NCBI GenBank assembly: GCA_030522415.1
Contig: CM060108.1
Location: forward strand, 38,338,256 to 38,402,255
Reading direction: 5' to 3'
DNA from: Channallabes apus
Lineage: Eukaryota > Chordata > Actinopteri > Siluriformes > Clariidae
Length of the DNA: 64,000 bases
The notes below the pieces were generated by a model that saw nothing but the letters and a program-made list of their open reading frames with translations, did no database searches and had not been told where the DNA came from. The translations under genes were made by a program, and so were the position numbers. Numbering within the stretch: position 1 is the first letter of the stretch; every line of letters starts with the position of its first letter. This document shows positions 22,108 to 61,689 of this stretch, in pieces.

Positions 22108-22740
22108 AGTCATCATCAATAACAACATTATCATACTGTCTCAGTTGTAAGTCACAAAGGATCTGAAAAATGTGCTATAATGTCATAATATAACTCATTT
22201 TATGTATGCAAATCAATATTTCCTCTAATTAATTAGAGCTAGGGTAAACATAAATCCTGTTTCTTTTAATTTATTTAAATGTTTATGATATAAACCCGCC
22301 ATCCACTTGTAAATCAAGCATGCAAACAATCAAAATTAAATCAGTACAGATAGTGAGGTCAACCAACTTGAAAATCCTTCAGAAAAACTCTGGACATATT
22401 TTCTTACCCTATTTAAATGGATAGTTTTGCATATGTTAAACTACAAGCAAATATTGTTCGGAGTTAGGGAAAATTGTATTTTGCTCATCACGTGCTCATC
22501 CCTACCTGTACATCACAAGACTGATCACAAGACTGATCACACCTAACTGATTAATTATCATATTAGTGACTTTGTACAAACAAATTCACCATATATTGAA
22601 TAATACAAATTAGACATTAATTTTGGAAACATAATTTCCAGCTATGTCAAGTTATCAATTTAGATATATGTTGTACATGTATATGATAGTTTAGATTAAG
22701 ACAGCAATGAATTAATTTTTTTGGGTTTTTCAAATGAAAA
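22108..22740. other. Intergenic, nothing recognised
   Basis: AT-rich, no gene or repeat boundary recognised. Confidence 0.4.
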
Positions 22741-23522
22741 GGTAACTATCATGTAAAGTATCGTAGAATAAAGTAATGCATCATAATGTACTGTATCATA
22801 TAATAAAGTACTGTGTTGTAATGTATCATATGGTAAAGTATCATACTGTAAAGTACTGCATCATTTAATAAAGTATCATATCGTATATAGAAGTGTACCG
22901 CGGAAAAAGCACAACGAAAGTGCAGGAGGTTTTGCTGCATAGCTCATAGACACTTGCATGTATGCAGGTGAAACTCGGTACACTTCTAGATCTCATTGAG
23001 CGGAACAATTTTAACTATGCATGTCATGAGCTCAAAGTATTGTATCATAATGCATTGTATAATAAGGTATCACATTGTAATGTATTGTATTATAAAAATA
23101 TTGCAATATAACATATCTAATTGTAATGTAAGGCGTACAGTAAGTATCATACTGTTATACTGCAAGTGGCATACTGTAATGTTTTGTATAATAAAGTTTA
23201 ATAGTGTAATGTTTCATAAAATAATAATGGATAGTATAATAACATATAACATTATAATGTATCACATCCTAATGTAAATATCATACTGTTTGTTATACTG
23301 CAAGTGTCGTACTGTAATGTTTTATATAATAAAGTATTATACCATGATGACCATGAGTATAATAAAGTACTGCATTGTAAAATATCGCATCCTAATGTAA
23401 AGCATACAGTAATAATGTACAGTGTTATAAAGTATTGTAATGTAATGTAGGTTAGTATCTGCAATGTATTGCATTATGACCGAATGTACCATAAAGTTTC
23501 AAATTGTAATGTTATGTATCAT
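22741..23522. repeat. Degenerate AT-rich satellite array
   Basis: Units of roughly 16-20 bp built from the words AAAGTATCAT, ACTGTAATGT, TGTATCATA and ATAATAAAG recur dozens of times across nearly 800 bp without exact periodicity. Many words occur on both strands, giving short open frames that are meaningless. A 101-bp inverted-repeat element interrupts the array at 22,888-22,988. Confidence 0.75.
22888..22988. mobile_element. 101-bp inverted-repeat mini-element
   Basis: Perfect 13-bp terminal inverted repeats TAGAAGTGTACCG (22,888-22,900) and CGGTACACTTCTA (22,976-22,988) bound a sequence unlike the surrounding satellite. The interior holds a near-perfect 20-bp palindrome, CACTTGCATGTATGCAGGTG. 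It is best read as a miniature DNA transposon or foldback inserted into the array; no clear target duplication was identified. Confidence 0.6.

Positions 23523-23524
<2 letters not shown>

Positions 23525-23605
<81 letters not shown>
23525..23605 (+). repeat. (GATA)n microsatellite
   Basis: About 20 uninterrupted GATA units follow directly on the degenerate satellite. Simple tandem repeat; translated frames (IYLS repeats on the minus strand) are spurious. Confidence 0.95.
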
Positions 23606-23619
23606 GGGGATTTAAGAGT

Positions 23620-23950
23620 GCCCCTACCTGTCTGTGTTTCCCCTGTACGCTGTGTTCAGTCACCCGGAGAGAACTGAGGCATTCATTTAGACAGCGAGTG
23701 ACAGTGAGAGAGAGAGACGGGCATGCAGCAGAAAGCCGAATGATGATGACGACGACGATGATGATGATGATGGTGGTGGTGTTGGTGGCAGATACCCGCT
23801 GCTGGAGAGCTCGTGCGCCTCCCGGCTCCTCCGTGTTGGAGTGACCGCAGCGGGACGCGGCGCTGATATCTGAGCGGCAGGAGCGGGAGCGGGGGTTGCC
23901 AGATTGTGCGTGATTGGCCAGGGACGAAACACCAGCGACGATCAACCAGG
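23620..23950 (+). promoter_or_regulatory. CpG-rich patch, possible promoter/first exon
   Basis: This stretch is much richer in GC and CpG than its surroundings (CGACGACGACG, GGACGCGGCGCTGATATC, GAGCGGGAGCGGGGG). It contains a CCAAT-like ATTGGCC near 23,913 and ends at ACCAG|GTATGA (23,949/23,950), a plausible splice donor on the plus strand. A non-coding first exon of an unseen plus-strand gene is possible, but no downstream coding exon was found before actn3. An unmethylated regulatory island is an alternative. Confidence 0.25.
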
Positions 23951-24250
23951 TATGAAACAGTGCCGCCAGCTGCTCGGTATTAATATATATGTCGGGTTTT
24001 AGATAAGGTGGAAGATTTATGTTGGTCACTGTGTTTTACTGATAAAATGAGTAAACGGAATGAAAGTGGCAACCCAGTCACGAGATAGAGGCAAAAGCAG
24101 TAACGCGTCACTTGAAGATGTAAAACTGATTCAAATCAGACTTCAGTTCCAACTGGAGGAATATACGAGGTGTTCTCCCTCTCTGGCTTTACAGCTCGGT
24201 TACACTGCATGCCTGGGGGTGTTTGCTTCTTTTAATTATTTAATATATAA

Positions 24251-24642
24251 ATTGATATATATATATATATATATACAGAAGGGACTATCCTCATATCACT
24301 CAAACACACACACACACACACACAAATACACATGTGGGGAATGAACCCAGTGATGTGCACCAGGAATAATTAATGCTTTTGTACAGCACAACACGATACA
24401 CACACACACACACACTAATCCGGTCACATCTATCTCTTTTGTAGGCTGTGTGCAAGATGCAACACATTGTTTGTGCACACACACACACACACACGAGCAT
24501 CTCTTCTACTTACATCTCTCTCTCACACACACACACACACACCGCTCAGTTATACAAGCTGTATAATAAAAATGTCCACTCGGGACCTCACCTCTGGTGT
24601 TACACTGCGCCGGATACAGAGGCTTCATGTATTTCTGCTCGG

Positions 24643-24675
<33 letters not shown>

Positions 24676-24860
24676 GGCGTCTTTGTGTTCTATGTCCCCG
24701 ACGAGTCTGTCATATTCCCGACTCCGTGACGTAACCAAACGGACGCTTTTTGACGCCGGCGGCCGTCTGATGCACTGATGAGCCCCGCGTGCTCAACGCG
24801 GCGTGCGCGCGACACCCCCACGACCTCCCCCACCCGTACTACCCCCCCCCCACACACCAC
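24251..24860. repeat. Cluster of (TA)n and (CA)n microsatellites
   Basis: (TA)n at about 24,256-24,275 and five separate (CA)n blocks (near 24,303, 24,395, 24,474, 24,522 and 24,646), then a CpG-rich run and poly-C at about 24,841-24,852. Open frames here are artefacts of the repeats. Confidence 0.85.
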
Positions 24861-24899
24861 TTCAGTGACACACGCACGTACACACACGCTTTCTTCCTT

Positions 24900-25140
24900 T
24901 CCACTATACATCTTATTTTCTACAACAGTCCCTTTGCTGTCTCATGTATAGTACTTAGAGAGTTTATTGTTAATTTATGGTGTTAATTTGTTTTGTCTTA
25001 GCCAGTCAACTAATTATGTGTCTTAATTACTGTAGCTAGTTAGTTTCGACAATTTATGTTGCAGTCCAGGAGGAACACTGGCTCTGTGTACTGAACTATA
25101 TATGGTTGAAATGACAATAAAAGCCTTACTTGACTTGATT
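24900..25140 (+). mobile_element. LINE 3'-UTR remnant
   Basis: GTTGCAGTCCAGGAGGAACA, CTGTGTACTGAACTATATAT and ATGACAATAAAAGCC followed by TTACTTGACTTGA resemble a CR1/Rex-type LINE 3' end with a short ACTTGA tail. No coding part remains. Confidence 0.4.
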
Positions 25141-25617
25141 CTTAGTATGTTTGCACTTTGTTAATTCAATCAGTTTTTTAGATAACAGATTAAATGAAAA
25201 AAAAATTAGTGAAAAAATAAGACGTGGAGGTGCATTAACGATAACTCACTCACCCATGGTCTAATACCGGTGTATCCTGTTATACAGGTCCTTCTCAAAA
25301 AATTTGCATATTGTGATGAAGTTCATTATTTTCTGTAATGTACTGATAAACATTAGACTTTCATACTGTATATTTTAGATTCATTACACACAACTGAAGT
25401 AGTTCAAGCCTTTTATTGTTTTAATATTGATGATTGTGGCATACAGCTCATGAAAACCCCAAATCCCTATCTCAAAAAATTTGCATATCATGAAAAGGTT
25501 CTCTAAACGAGCTATTAACCTAATCATCTGAATCAACTAATTAACTCTAAACACCTGCAAAAGATTCCTGAGGCTTTTAAAAACTCACAGCCTGGTTCAT
25601 TACTCAAAACCACAATC

Positions 25618-26395
25618 ATGGGTAAGACTGCCGACCTGACTGCTGTCCAGAAGGCCATCATTGACACCCTCAAGCAAGAGGGTAAGACACAGAAAGACAT
25701 TTCTGAACGAATAGGCTGTTCCCAGAGTGCTGTATCAAGGCACCTCAGTGGGAAGTCTGTGGGAAGGAAAAAGTGTGGCAGAAAACGCTGCACAACGAGA
25801 AGAGGTGACCGGGCCCTGAGGAAGATTGTGGAGAAGGACCGATTCCAGACCTTGGGGGACCTGCGGAAGCAGTGGACTGAGTCTGGAGTAGAAACATCCA
25901 GAGCCACCGTGTACAGGCGTGTGCAGGAAATGGCCTACAGGTTGCAAATTTTGCATGTCATTCGGAAATCAAGGTGCCAGAGTCTGGAGGAAGACTGGGG
26001 AGAGGGAAATGCCAAAATGCCTGAAGTCCAGTGTCAAGTACCCACAGTCAGTGATGGTCTGGGGTGCCATGTCAGCTGCTGGTGTTGGTCCACTGTGTTT
26101 TATCAAGGGCAGGGTCAATGCAGCTAGCTATCAGGAGATTTTGGAGCACTTCATGCTTCCATCTGCTGAAAAGCTTTATGGAGATGAAGATTTAATTTTT
26201 CAGCACGACCTGGCACCTGCTCACAGTGCCAAAACCACTGGTAAATGGTTTACTGACCATGGTATTACTGTGCTCAATTGGCCTGCCAACTCTCCTGACC
26301 TGAACCCCATAGAGAATCTGTGGGATATTGTGAAGAGAAAGTTGAGAGACACAAGCATCTGCAAAAGGATTCACGACCAAGTATCGAGTGCATAA
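25618..26395 (+). pseudogene. Tc1 transposase pseudogene, internally deleted
   Basis: The first frame from ATG 25,618 encodes the paired-like DNA-binding region: a helix-turn-helix KTQKDISERIGCSQSAVSRH (residues 23-42), then a basic GRKK/GRKR segment and a second HTH (to about residue 110). Near 25,945-25,955 a deletion of roughly 60 codons plus frame change joins it to KFCMSFGNQGARVW. The first catalytic aspartate of the DDE triad is therefore lost. The second frame keeps QHDLAPAHS (second Asp) and NSPDLNPIENLW (Glu position). The C-terminus is cut after KRKLRDT and ends at 26,395. No active enzyme can be made. Confidence 0.85.
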
Positions 26396-26440
26396 CTGAA
26401 CATAATTATTTGAAGGTTGACTTTTTTTGTATTCAAAACA

Positions 26441-26799
26441 TTCATTCATCTTCTATACCGCTTAATCCTGTGTTCAGGGTCGCGGGGGACCTGGAGCCTA
26501 TCCCAGGGCACTAGGCGGGGTACACCCTGGACAGGGTGCCAATCCATCGCAGGGCACACACACACACAGACACTCACACACCCAATCACACACTACGGGC
26601 AATTTAGGAATGCCAATTAGCCTAACCTGCATATCTTTGGACTGTGGGAGGAAACCGGAGTACCAGGAGGAAACCCACCAAGCACGGGGAGAACAAACTC
26701 CATGCACACAGAGAGACAGGAATCGAGCCTGGCCGGGGAATCGAACCCAGACCCTGGAGGTGCAAGGCGACAGTGCTAACCGCTACACCACCGCGCCGC
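26441..26799 (-). mobile_element. tRNA-SINE nested in the Tc1 element
   Basis: Same family as 19,323-19,686 and highly similar. On the minus strand the head reads GGTGTAGCGGTTAGCACTGT, box B is an intact GGGTTCGATTCCCC, and the tail is TAGAAGATGAATGAA. Exact 12-nt duplications GTATTCAAAACA flank it (26,429-26,440 and 26,800-26,811). It therefore inserted after the Tc1 copy was in place. Confidence 0.9.
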
Positions 26800-27039
26800 G
26801 TATTCAAAACACTTTTCTTTTATTGGTCGGATGAAATATGCAATTTGTTTGAGATAGGGATTTTGGGTTTTCATGAGCTGTATGCCACAATCATCAATAT
26901 TAAAACAATAAAAGGCTTGAACTACTTCAGTTTGTGTGTAATGAACCTAAAATATATGAAAGTCTAATGTTTATCAGTACATTACAGAAAATAATGAACT
27001 TTATCACAATATGCTAATTTTTTGAGAAGGACCTGTACA

Positions 27040-27312
27040 GGGTGGGGCACTGAAACCTATCTCAGGAGACTTAGGGCATGAGGTACAGGGTGACAATCCA
27101 TTACAGATACCCCACACCCATTCACACACTATTGGGCAATTTGGAAATAGGCCTAATTTGCATGTCTTTGGACCAAATTAACTATCGGAAACCTGTCAAA
27201 GCACAGGGAGAAAGTGAAAACTCCATGCATACAGACCCGAGGCAGGAATCGAACCCGGAACCTTGGAGGTGCAATGCGACACTGTTAACCACTCCTCCAC
27301 TGTGCTGCCCGC
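27040..27312 (-). mobile_element. Older copy of the tRNA-SINE
   Basis: CAGGGTGGGGCACTGAAACC, GGCAATTTGGAAATAGGCC, GCATGTCTTTGGACC and GGAATCGAACCCGG (box B on minus) follow the same order as in 19,323-19,686, but with more substitutions. The 3' tail has been lost against the Tc1 right end. Confidence 0.7.
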
Positions 27313-27379
27313 ATTGAAGATCAGCTGGGTTTATTTCAAGAGAGAAGCAGACATAATTTTCCCCCTCGCATATACACTT

Positions 27380-27600
27380 AAATCAGGTATTGGTGTCTCA
27401 GTGGCTCCTTAAGAAAGGCCTGGCTTCAATTCCAACCTAATGTCCAAACCCCAACCACTGGCTGCAGTGCTGGTCCCAAGAATGGATAAAATAAGAGGAA
27501 GGGCATCTGGCATAAAACCTGTGCCAAGTTGTGTGTGCAGATCAGATGGTCTGCTGTGACGACCCCTCAATGGGATAAGCCGAAAGACCGACAGCAACAT
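27380..27600 (+). mobile_element. RTE-type LINE 3' end, second copy
   Basis: GGAAGGGCATCTGGCATAAA, ACCTGTGCCAAGTTGTG, CTGCTGTGACGACCCCTCAA and GGGATAAGCCGAAAGACCG match the RTE 3' end at 21,490-21,617. More diverged and 5'-truncated. Confidence 0.6.
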
Positions 27601-28313
27601 GTGCAATTAAGTAGTTTAATTTGTAATCAGTATCTCAGCTTGTCAGAGGATTTGAGCATCCGCTCAGTTATAGTATGATATGGCTCTCCTTGAGCACAGC
27701 GGCTTATGGACCTCTGTCCACTGAGCCAAGACTGAATGAAGAAATCAATAATTTTGAGTGTGGCTGAATTTGATTCCTTAGTATAACAGCTATATGATCG
27801 AATACCATCGTCTATCGCATGCCTTTTGAACAGTGGTAATCTAAACTAAACTGAAAATCTGTAATGCATTAGCTGACACCTATAGTGATGGATTAACACC
27901 AGCCAGTCTGGATTTGCACAAACAGTCCTGAGTGTGTTCAAATCTATGTGTCACATAAAAACTTAGTGTATATTAATCCATTGCTTTGGGTTTCCAGTGT
28001 ATGTTGTAGCACTTCTTTTAGTTGTTCTGCACAACACTCTAAACAAACACACACACAACATTGCATTTCATAATCTTGACATTTGACAACATTGACATAT
28101 AATGGTGATATAATAAGCAATAATGGTGAAAAACTAAACTCGCCTGTTTCTTTAATATGCTCAATGTTTGATGTAATAAATGAGATGCATACCTAATATA
28201 ATTTTCCAGCTATTTCTGTTTGAGTCAAGTGTAAACTTCACCCAAAGTTATAAAATCCATGTTTAAAACAGTATAATGTAATGTGTCATCTAAACTCTGG
28301 AGTAATACGTACA
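27601..28313. other. Intergenic, nothing recognised
   Basis: No gene, repeat terminus or RNA gene recognised. Confidence 0.45.
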
Positions 28314-28472
28314 TCACATTTACATTTACGAGACACTCTTATCCAGAGCGACTTACATTTTTATCTCATTATACATCTGAGCAGTTGAGGGTTAAGGTGG
28401 TTGTGGGGTTTGAACCTGTGATCTTCTGAACCGTTGCCCAATGCCTTAACCACTGAGCTACCCCTGGCCCAT
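28314..28472 (-). mobile_element. tRNA-derived SINE, second family
   Basis: On the minus strand it opens with a TAGCTCAGTGGTTAAGGCAT box A (about 28,440-28,460) and an AGGTTCAAACCCCAC box B (about 28,403-28,417). It ends with GTCGCTCTGGATAAGAGTG and CGTAAATGTAAATGTG. This is a tRNA-headed SINE whose tail matches the plus-strand copy at 54,845-55,034. It is not a tRNA gene: the acceptor stem and the rest of the cloverleaf are not maintained. Confidence 0.75.
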
Positions 28473-28690
28473 CATTGTTTGGCTCGAATGGAAAAATACT
28501 GTCGTTTGATTGTTTCCAAAACAGTTATATGACACCTGTAATTTGCAGTAGTGCCATCTATTCCTGGCATTTTGTTATGTTATTCAAATTAAGAGAGAGA
28601 AAAGTGTGTATGGTCTTAATATAATCTTCATTTTGTCAGGAACAAATTTCTTTAATGCACATTAAATGGAAAAAAAAGTAGTGTAATTTT
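28473..28690. other. Spacer with a CTCF-like word
   Basis: Unassigned AT-rich DNA. Near 28,545-28,558 the minus strand reads TAGATGGCACTACT, close to the CTCF core. Ends in the hAT target duplication. Confidence 0.35.
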
Positions 28691-29555
28691 TAGGGATGTA
28701 ACGGTATTGTAAATACCGTCGTACCGCAATAAAAAATTCTCAATAATACCGTGGTCGCATGACATTAAATGATAGGTCTTCTGAGAAAAGTTTGCTCAGG
28801 CAGACGGAGCGAATGGGAGGTAGCGGGAACGACAATTCCCATCAGCCCAGGCGTGACCACCATCCTTTGCGGTCTGTTGTCGCTACAGATCCAGTAATGC
28901 GCACATCCGATTTAAAACCCGCTTACTCTGTAATGATTAATTACTCTTTCCCTTCGCCGCTAATAGCAGCACCCGCCATTTCCGCATGACTGGGTCTGTA
29001 GCGACAACAGACCGCAAAGGATGATGGTCACGCCTGGGCTGATGGGAATTGTCGTTCCCGCTACCTCCCGTTCGCTCCATTCGCCTGAGCAAACTTTTCT
29101 CAGAAGACCTGTAGTTTTATCGAGTCATTTCGGTTTCTCTCTGCAAAGAAAAAAAATCCTGTCTCTGTCTGAATAAGTGAGTGAATGAGGTGAGCGTTCT
29201 CAAATACTCATTCAGCACATGGACCAGCTGCAATAAGTAGGCTGCTATTTTTATTTTTTCTGAGTTTTCAAGAATACTAAATTGAAACTTTATTTTTTTA
29301 CATGGTTTAATAATTTTTTGTTATTAAAATTGAAAAATTTAAGTTTCTGTTTCAAAGTTTACAGATAGATGGCTAATTTGTATACCATTGATATGTTCAG
29401 TGTTCATGTATACTGTTTAATAAACACTTCTGGCACTTTTTTCGAGTCTCTTCATTAGTTTAGTTTTTCCTGTAAATGATTCAATAAATACCGTACCGTG
29501 CCATTCATACCGAGGTATTACCGTTCCGTGAAGTTTTGATACCGTTACATCCCTA
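28691..29555. mobile_element. hAT-type non-autonomous transposon
   Basis: The ends are TAGGGATGTAACGGTAT and ATACCGTTACATCCCTA (inverted). They are flanked by the 8-bp duplication GTAATTTT (28,683-28,690 and 29,556-29,563), the hAT signature. Terminal regions are AT-rich with repeated TACCGT/ACGGTA words. There is no transposase frame. The middle is occupied by a large internal inverted repeat (28,774-29,110). Confidence 0.9.
28774..29110. repeat. Large inverted repeat inside the hAT element
   Basis: A left arm (28,774-28,893, starting AGGTCTTCTGAGAAAAG) and a right arm (28,991-29,110) are near-perfect reverse complements over 120 bp, with a handful of mismatches or small indels. They are separated by a 97-bp loop. 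The arms are CpG-rich, unlike the AT-rich rest of the element. Transcription through this would give a long hairpin RNA. Confidence 0.9.
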
Positions 29556-29563
29556 GTAATTTT

Positions 29564-31265
29564 AAAATAGAAAAAAAACATTTGGGTGGTAATTCATTCA
29601 AATCAATGTTGATTACTTTTCTATAATGGAACACCTTGGTGTGGTTTACTTTTTAAATAATATAATGGACACCTGGCCATGAGGAGGAAATGCTTCTGAG
29701 AAACTGGTTTATACTACATGTTTCACTCATACTACTGCTGTAATACCCTGTGTATTTTGCACCTTCCATATAATTTATAAATTTTATACTTTGAATTATA
29801 AAATGTACATTTTATTATACCTTTCGTAATATAACATTTTAATATACAATTTTCCATTTTAAAGTGGTGTGTGTTTATTGTACCTGTATATTTATAGATT
29901 GTATGCATTTTGTCTAGTGCAATTGTTCTTACTTTATTCTATTTCATCTTTCCTCTTTAATGTCACAAACTGTTGTATAAGCACTTTGGATTTGAGGTTG
30001 TGTTTGGACTGAAACACAAGCTGAGCATACTTCCACACGCCCTCTACTGGACAAAAGTAGAAAACTTACTCTGTGCACACATTTGGACATCTTGTCTTAC
30101 TGAAAAGTTTATTTGGGAGATTGAATTTTTATTCAGCAGTAGCAGGGTGAAAGCGAGTGATCATGCCAGGAAATGAGGAAATGTTAAGGGACAAAAAGAC
30201 AAACTATTATCAGAGGTCTGAGTTTTCAAACCACACACACATCAGATCCTGAAATTCACAGTCTGCACAAGGCTGAGCTAGATCTTGTCCCATGAATCCT
30301 CTCAAATCCAGAATGATTATTAGCATCTTTAAGTCTGGTAGAGTAGCACTTGCACAAGCAGGCCAGAAATATCCTTCCTTTTTTTTTTTTTTTTTTTTTT
30401 TAACAAGGACCTTCCAAAATCTCATGCTTGATCAAACACATTTTATCTCCATCTCTCTTTGTTTTTCAGCCTTCTCAGGTCTGTCCCTGGGTTCTTCAGA
30501 AAAATTTGTAAATTAACACGCACAATGAGTCTAACTGAGCTCTTATGATTATACATCCTTAAAAATATATATCACTGTTGCTCATTGGTTTTCCTGATTA
30601 TTGCAGGTGTTAATTCAACACAGAATCTTTGCCAAAGAATAATGCAGACCAGGCACACGGAGCACTTAGCTATGAGTTTCTACAGCCATTACAATAATAT
30701 AACAATCACTGCTGCAATTTCTGTCTGTAACTACGGCATTTCCTTCAGCTCTCTAACCTGGCCTTACACCACTTACTGCGAAACCAGTAATATTTTCACT
30801 CGAGTGTCCCTGCATTCTTCACCTTAAAGACCCCTTACTCTCATAACCGTGCAATCATTCTGATATAACGTCTCAATAAGGATCGGTCAAGCTTATTGGT
30901 TTTAAAAGTCGATTTTCTTTTTTTTTGTTCCTTCACAGGAAATACATTTGAAAAAAAAGACAAAAAAAAAAAAAAAAAAAAAAAAAAAAGACAAGAAGAG
31001 TCTAAATAGAAATATAAGCGATAACGATTGATTTCTACAGACATGAGAAAAGCCTGTGCGAGACTGTGAGAGCCCACACACATTTATGCTGCTTCAATAC
31101 ATCTTAATTAAGGTGAAGCTTCGGGACTAGAACCTTGGCAGGGGTTCGTTCTGGAAATCTGCTGAGTGTGACTTAGAGAAGATTAGAGTATTGATGTGAG
31201 AAGCACAGTGAGAGAGCACCGGGGAAGTTTAGATACTCGAGGCACAGGACCAGAATTAAAGATTT
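29564..31265. other. Intergenic, 3' of actn3
   Basis: No gene supported. AT-rich; contains poly-T (about 30,379-30,402) and poly-A (about 30,962-30,988) tracts. A 29,740-30,000 stretch ending in AAGCACTTTGGAT may be an old LINE 3' end. Confidence 0.4.
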
Positions 31266-31281
31266 GTTAAAGTCACATGAC

Positions 31282-31826
31282 TTTATTGCTTCATTTGGAT
31301 TGTATTTACGGTGATCAGGAATTTTTCATTCAGAATCTGAAACTGATCAGACATTAAGTGTGCGATTCCAGAAGACCGAAGCGTCCTCCTGCATTCTTCC
31401 GTCAGCTCGGGGCTCTGGGGGGGTGGTGGTGTGGGAGGAGGCTCACAGCTCACACACGTAAATGAGTTGAGGAGGAAGACAGAGAGAGAAAGAGAGAGAC
31501 AGAAAAAGAGAGGAGGGTACACATAGTAAAATCTCCAGTCGTGAATGCTAAATATTAAGACTGTAGGCGTTACATTAGAGCTGGTGATTCTGCTCTGCGT
31601 GTTCTCCTTATGAGCAAGAGAGACAAGGGTGGGGGAAAAGGAGAGAAATAAACCTTTATGCACACAGGAGACATAAAATTGAAAGGGAAGGAGTTAAAGA
31701 GGGGGTTTGATATCTCTTTCTTAGAACATAAATCCAGGGCGAGAAAGAGTGACAAGAGGGTAAAGACAGGAGTAAAGTGAGAGACAAAAAGGACATATAT
31801 GACAGAAGAGGAGAGAGGAGGGACAT
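31282..31826 (-). other. actn3: Probable actn3 3' UTR
   Basis: On the minus strand, DNA after the stop runs without coding potential to an AATAAA hexamer at 31,282-31,287 (plus strand TTTATT), giving a UTR of about 540-560 nt. The hexamer is the nearest canonical poly(A) signal I can see, but the cleavage site is inferred. Confidence 0.4.
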
Positions 31827-60868
<29,042 letters not shown>

Positions 60869-61160
60869 CTTCAAAGGGATTCCCTCTAGATCCTTCTATT
60901 AACCACTTTGTATTTTTAAAACAAAGAAAAAAAACACACTTTTCTTAACTTTCCGTCAGACCACAGTGTGTGTGTGTGTGTGTGTGTGTATCAGGACTGA
61001 GACCGAGGAGGCGAGGGCCAGACTCCACGTGTTGTCCGGAGCTGTGTGAGTGGAGATGCGGGACACCGTCTGTCCAGTTCTCCTGTCCTGGTCAAGAGCA
61101 ACACACGTGACCGCGCCGCGTTAAGTACCAGCGCGCCGCGACTTCTGCGCCCCGAATGGT
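60869..61160 (-). promoter_or_regulatory. actn3: Putative actn3 5' UTR and promoter
   Basis: Immediately upstream of the ATG on the gene strand. A TTAAAAATAC word 45-55 bp before the ATG is one base off a MEF2 site. (AC)n lies at 60,967-60,988. Two CACGTG E-boxes lie near 61,029 and 61,105. CpG-rich DNA (GACCGCGCCGCG, AGCGCGCCGCGAC) fills 61,080-61,160. No clear TATA box. The transcription start is not determined. Confidence 0.4.
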
Positions 61161-61549
61161 CGCGTGGGCGGGGCTAACCGCTAATCCGCCTATCAGCACG
61201 TGCGCAATTTAACGATGGATAAACAGACGCCCGGACACTCCCAGAGGAAGAAGCGGCCACGCCCACCGGAGGACACCTGTTGCCCTTTGGAATGGCCAGA
61301 AGCCGAGAGCCGGTTACGGCACTGTTCTGAGATCAGTATACGCGCTTTACTCTCAACAGTGTCGAGAGTAAACGGCGTACACTGTGTGTAGAGTCACTGA
61401 TCCCAGAGCTGCTGTTACAGGAGGTGTAACCAGAACCACCTGGCTTCACACAGCACATACTGTTTTACCATCAGTAACCTCCTAGTGGGACTGAAACTTT
61501 TCACTGTTTTGTAGACACAGCTTACTGCAAGATCAATACATGACTGTTT

Positions 61550-61552
<3 letters not shown>
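61161..61552 (+). other. CpG-rich flank with a 57-63-codon open frame
   Basis: An ATG at 61,215 in good context (ACGATGG) opens a frame of 58 codons (57-63 by choice of start) ending at 61,391. It is rich in Arg/Pro/Glu (KKRPRPPEDTCCPLEWPEAE). Divergent orientation to actn3 raises the possibility of a bidirectional promoter, but no splice donor or known domain supports a gene. Confidence 0.2.

Positions 61553-61582
<30 letters not shown>
61553..61582 (+). repeat. (AAT)n microsatellite
   Basis: About ten AAT units. Confidence 0.9.
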
Positions 61583-61583
<1 letters not shown>

Positions 61584-61689
61584 GAGCTTGCATGTTCCTA
61601 CAGTCCAAAGTTAACCTCAGCCTTTATTCATTACACATACATTACTGCACAGTGAAATTATTAACTCTTCACATATTTTAGCTTTGTTT

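Larger units (their letters stand above)
25285..27035 (+). mobile_element. Tc1/mariner transposon with long double-repeat TIRs
   Basis: Flanked by TA on both sides (25,283-25,284 and 27,036-27,037). The terminal inverted repeats are about 200 bp each (25,285 to ~25,490 and ~26,833-27,035). Each holds two copies of the CTCAAAAAATTTGCATAT word, one outer (near 25,293) and one inner (near 25,471). This is an IR/DR layout of the kind known for some fish Tc1 elements. The element carries a damaged transposase gene and is interrupted by a SINE. Confidence 0.9.

Noticed and set aside
23525..23605. Tandem array considered as CRISPR
   Set aside because: 4-bp simple repeat without spacers, in a eukaryotic genome.
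23499..24029. A 176-codon minus-strand open frame
   Set aside because: It runs through (GATA)n and a GAT/GGT trinucleotide repeat, giving IYLS and I/V runs. No domain or splice context.
24296..24778. Several CVCVCV / HTHTHT-coding frames
   Set aside because: Translations of (CA)n microsatellites on either strand.
28403..28460. Possible tRNA gene (box A and box B present)
   Set aside because: Belongs to a SINE head; the acceptor stem and anticodon arm do not fold as a tRNA, and a SINE tail follows.
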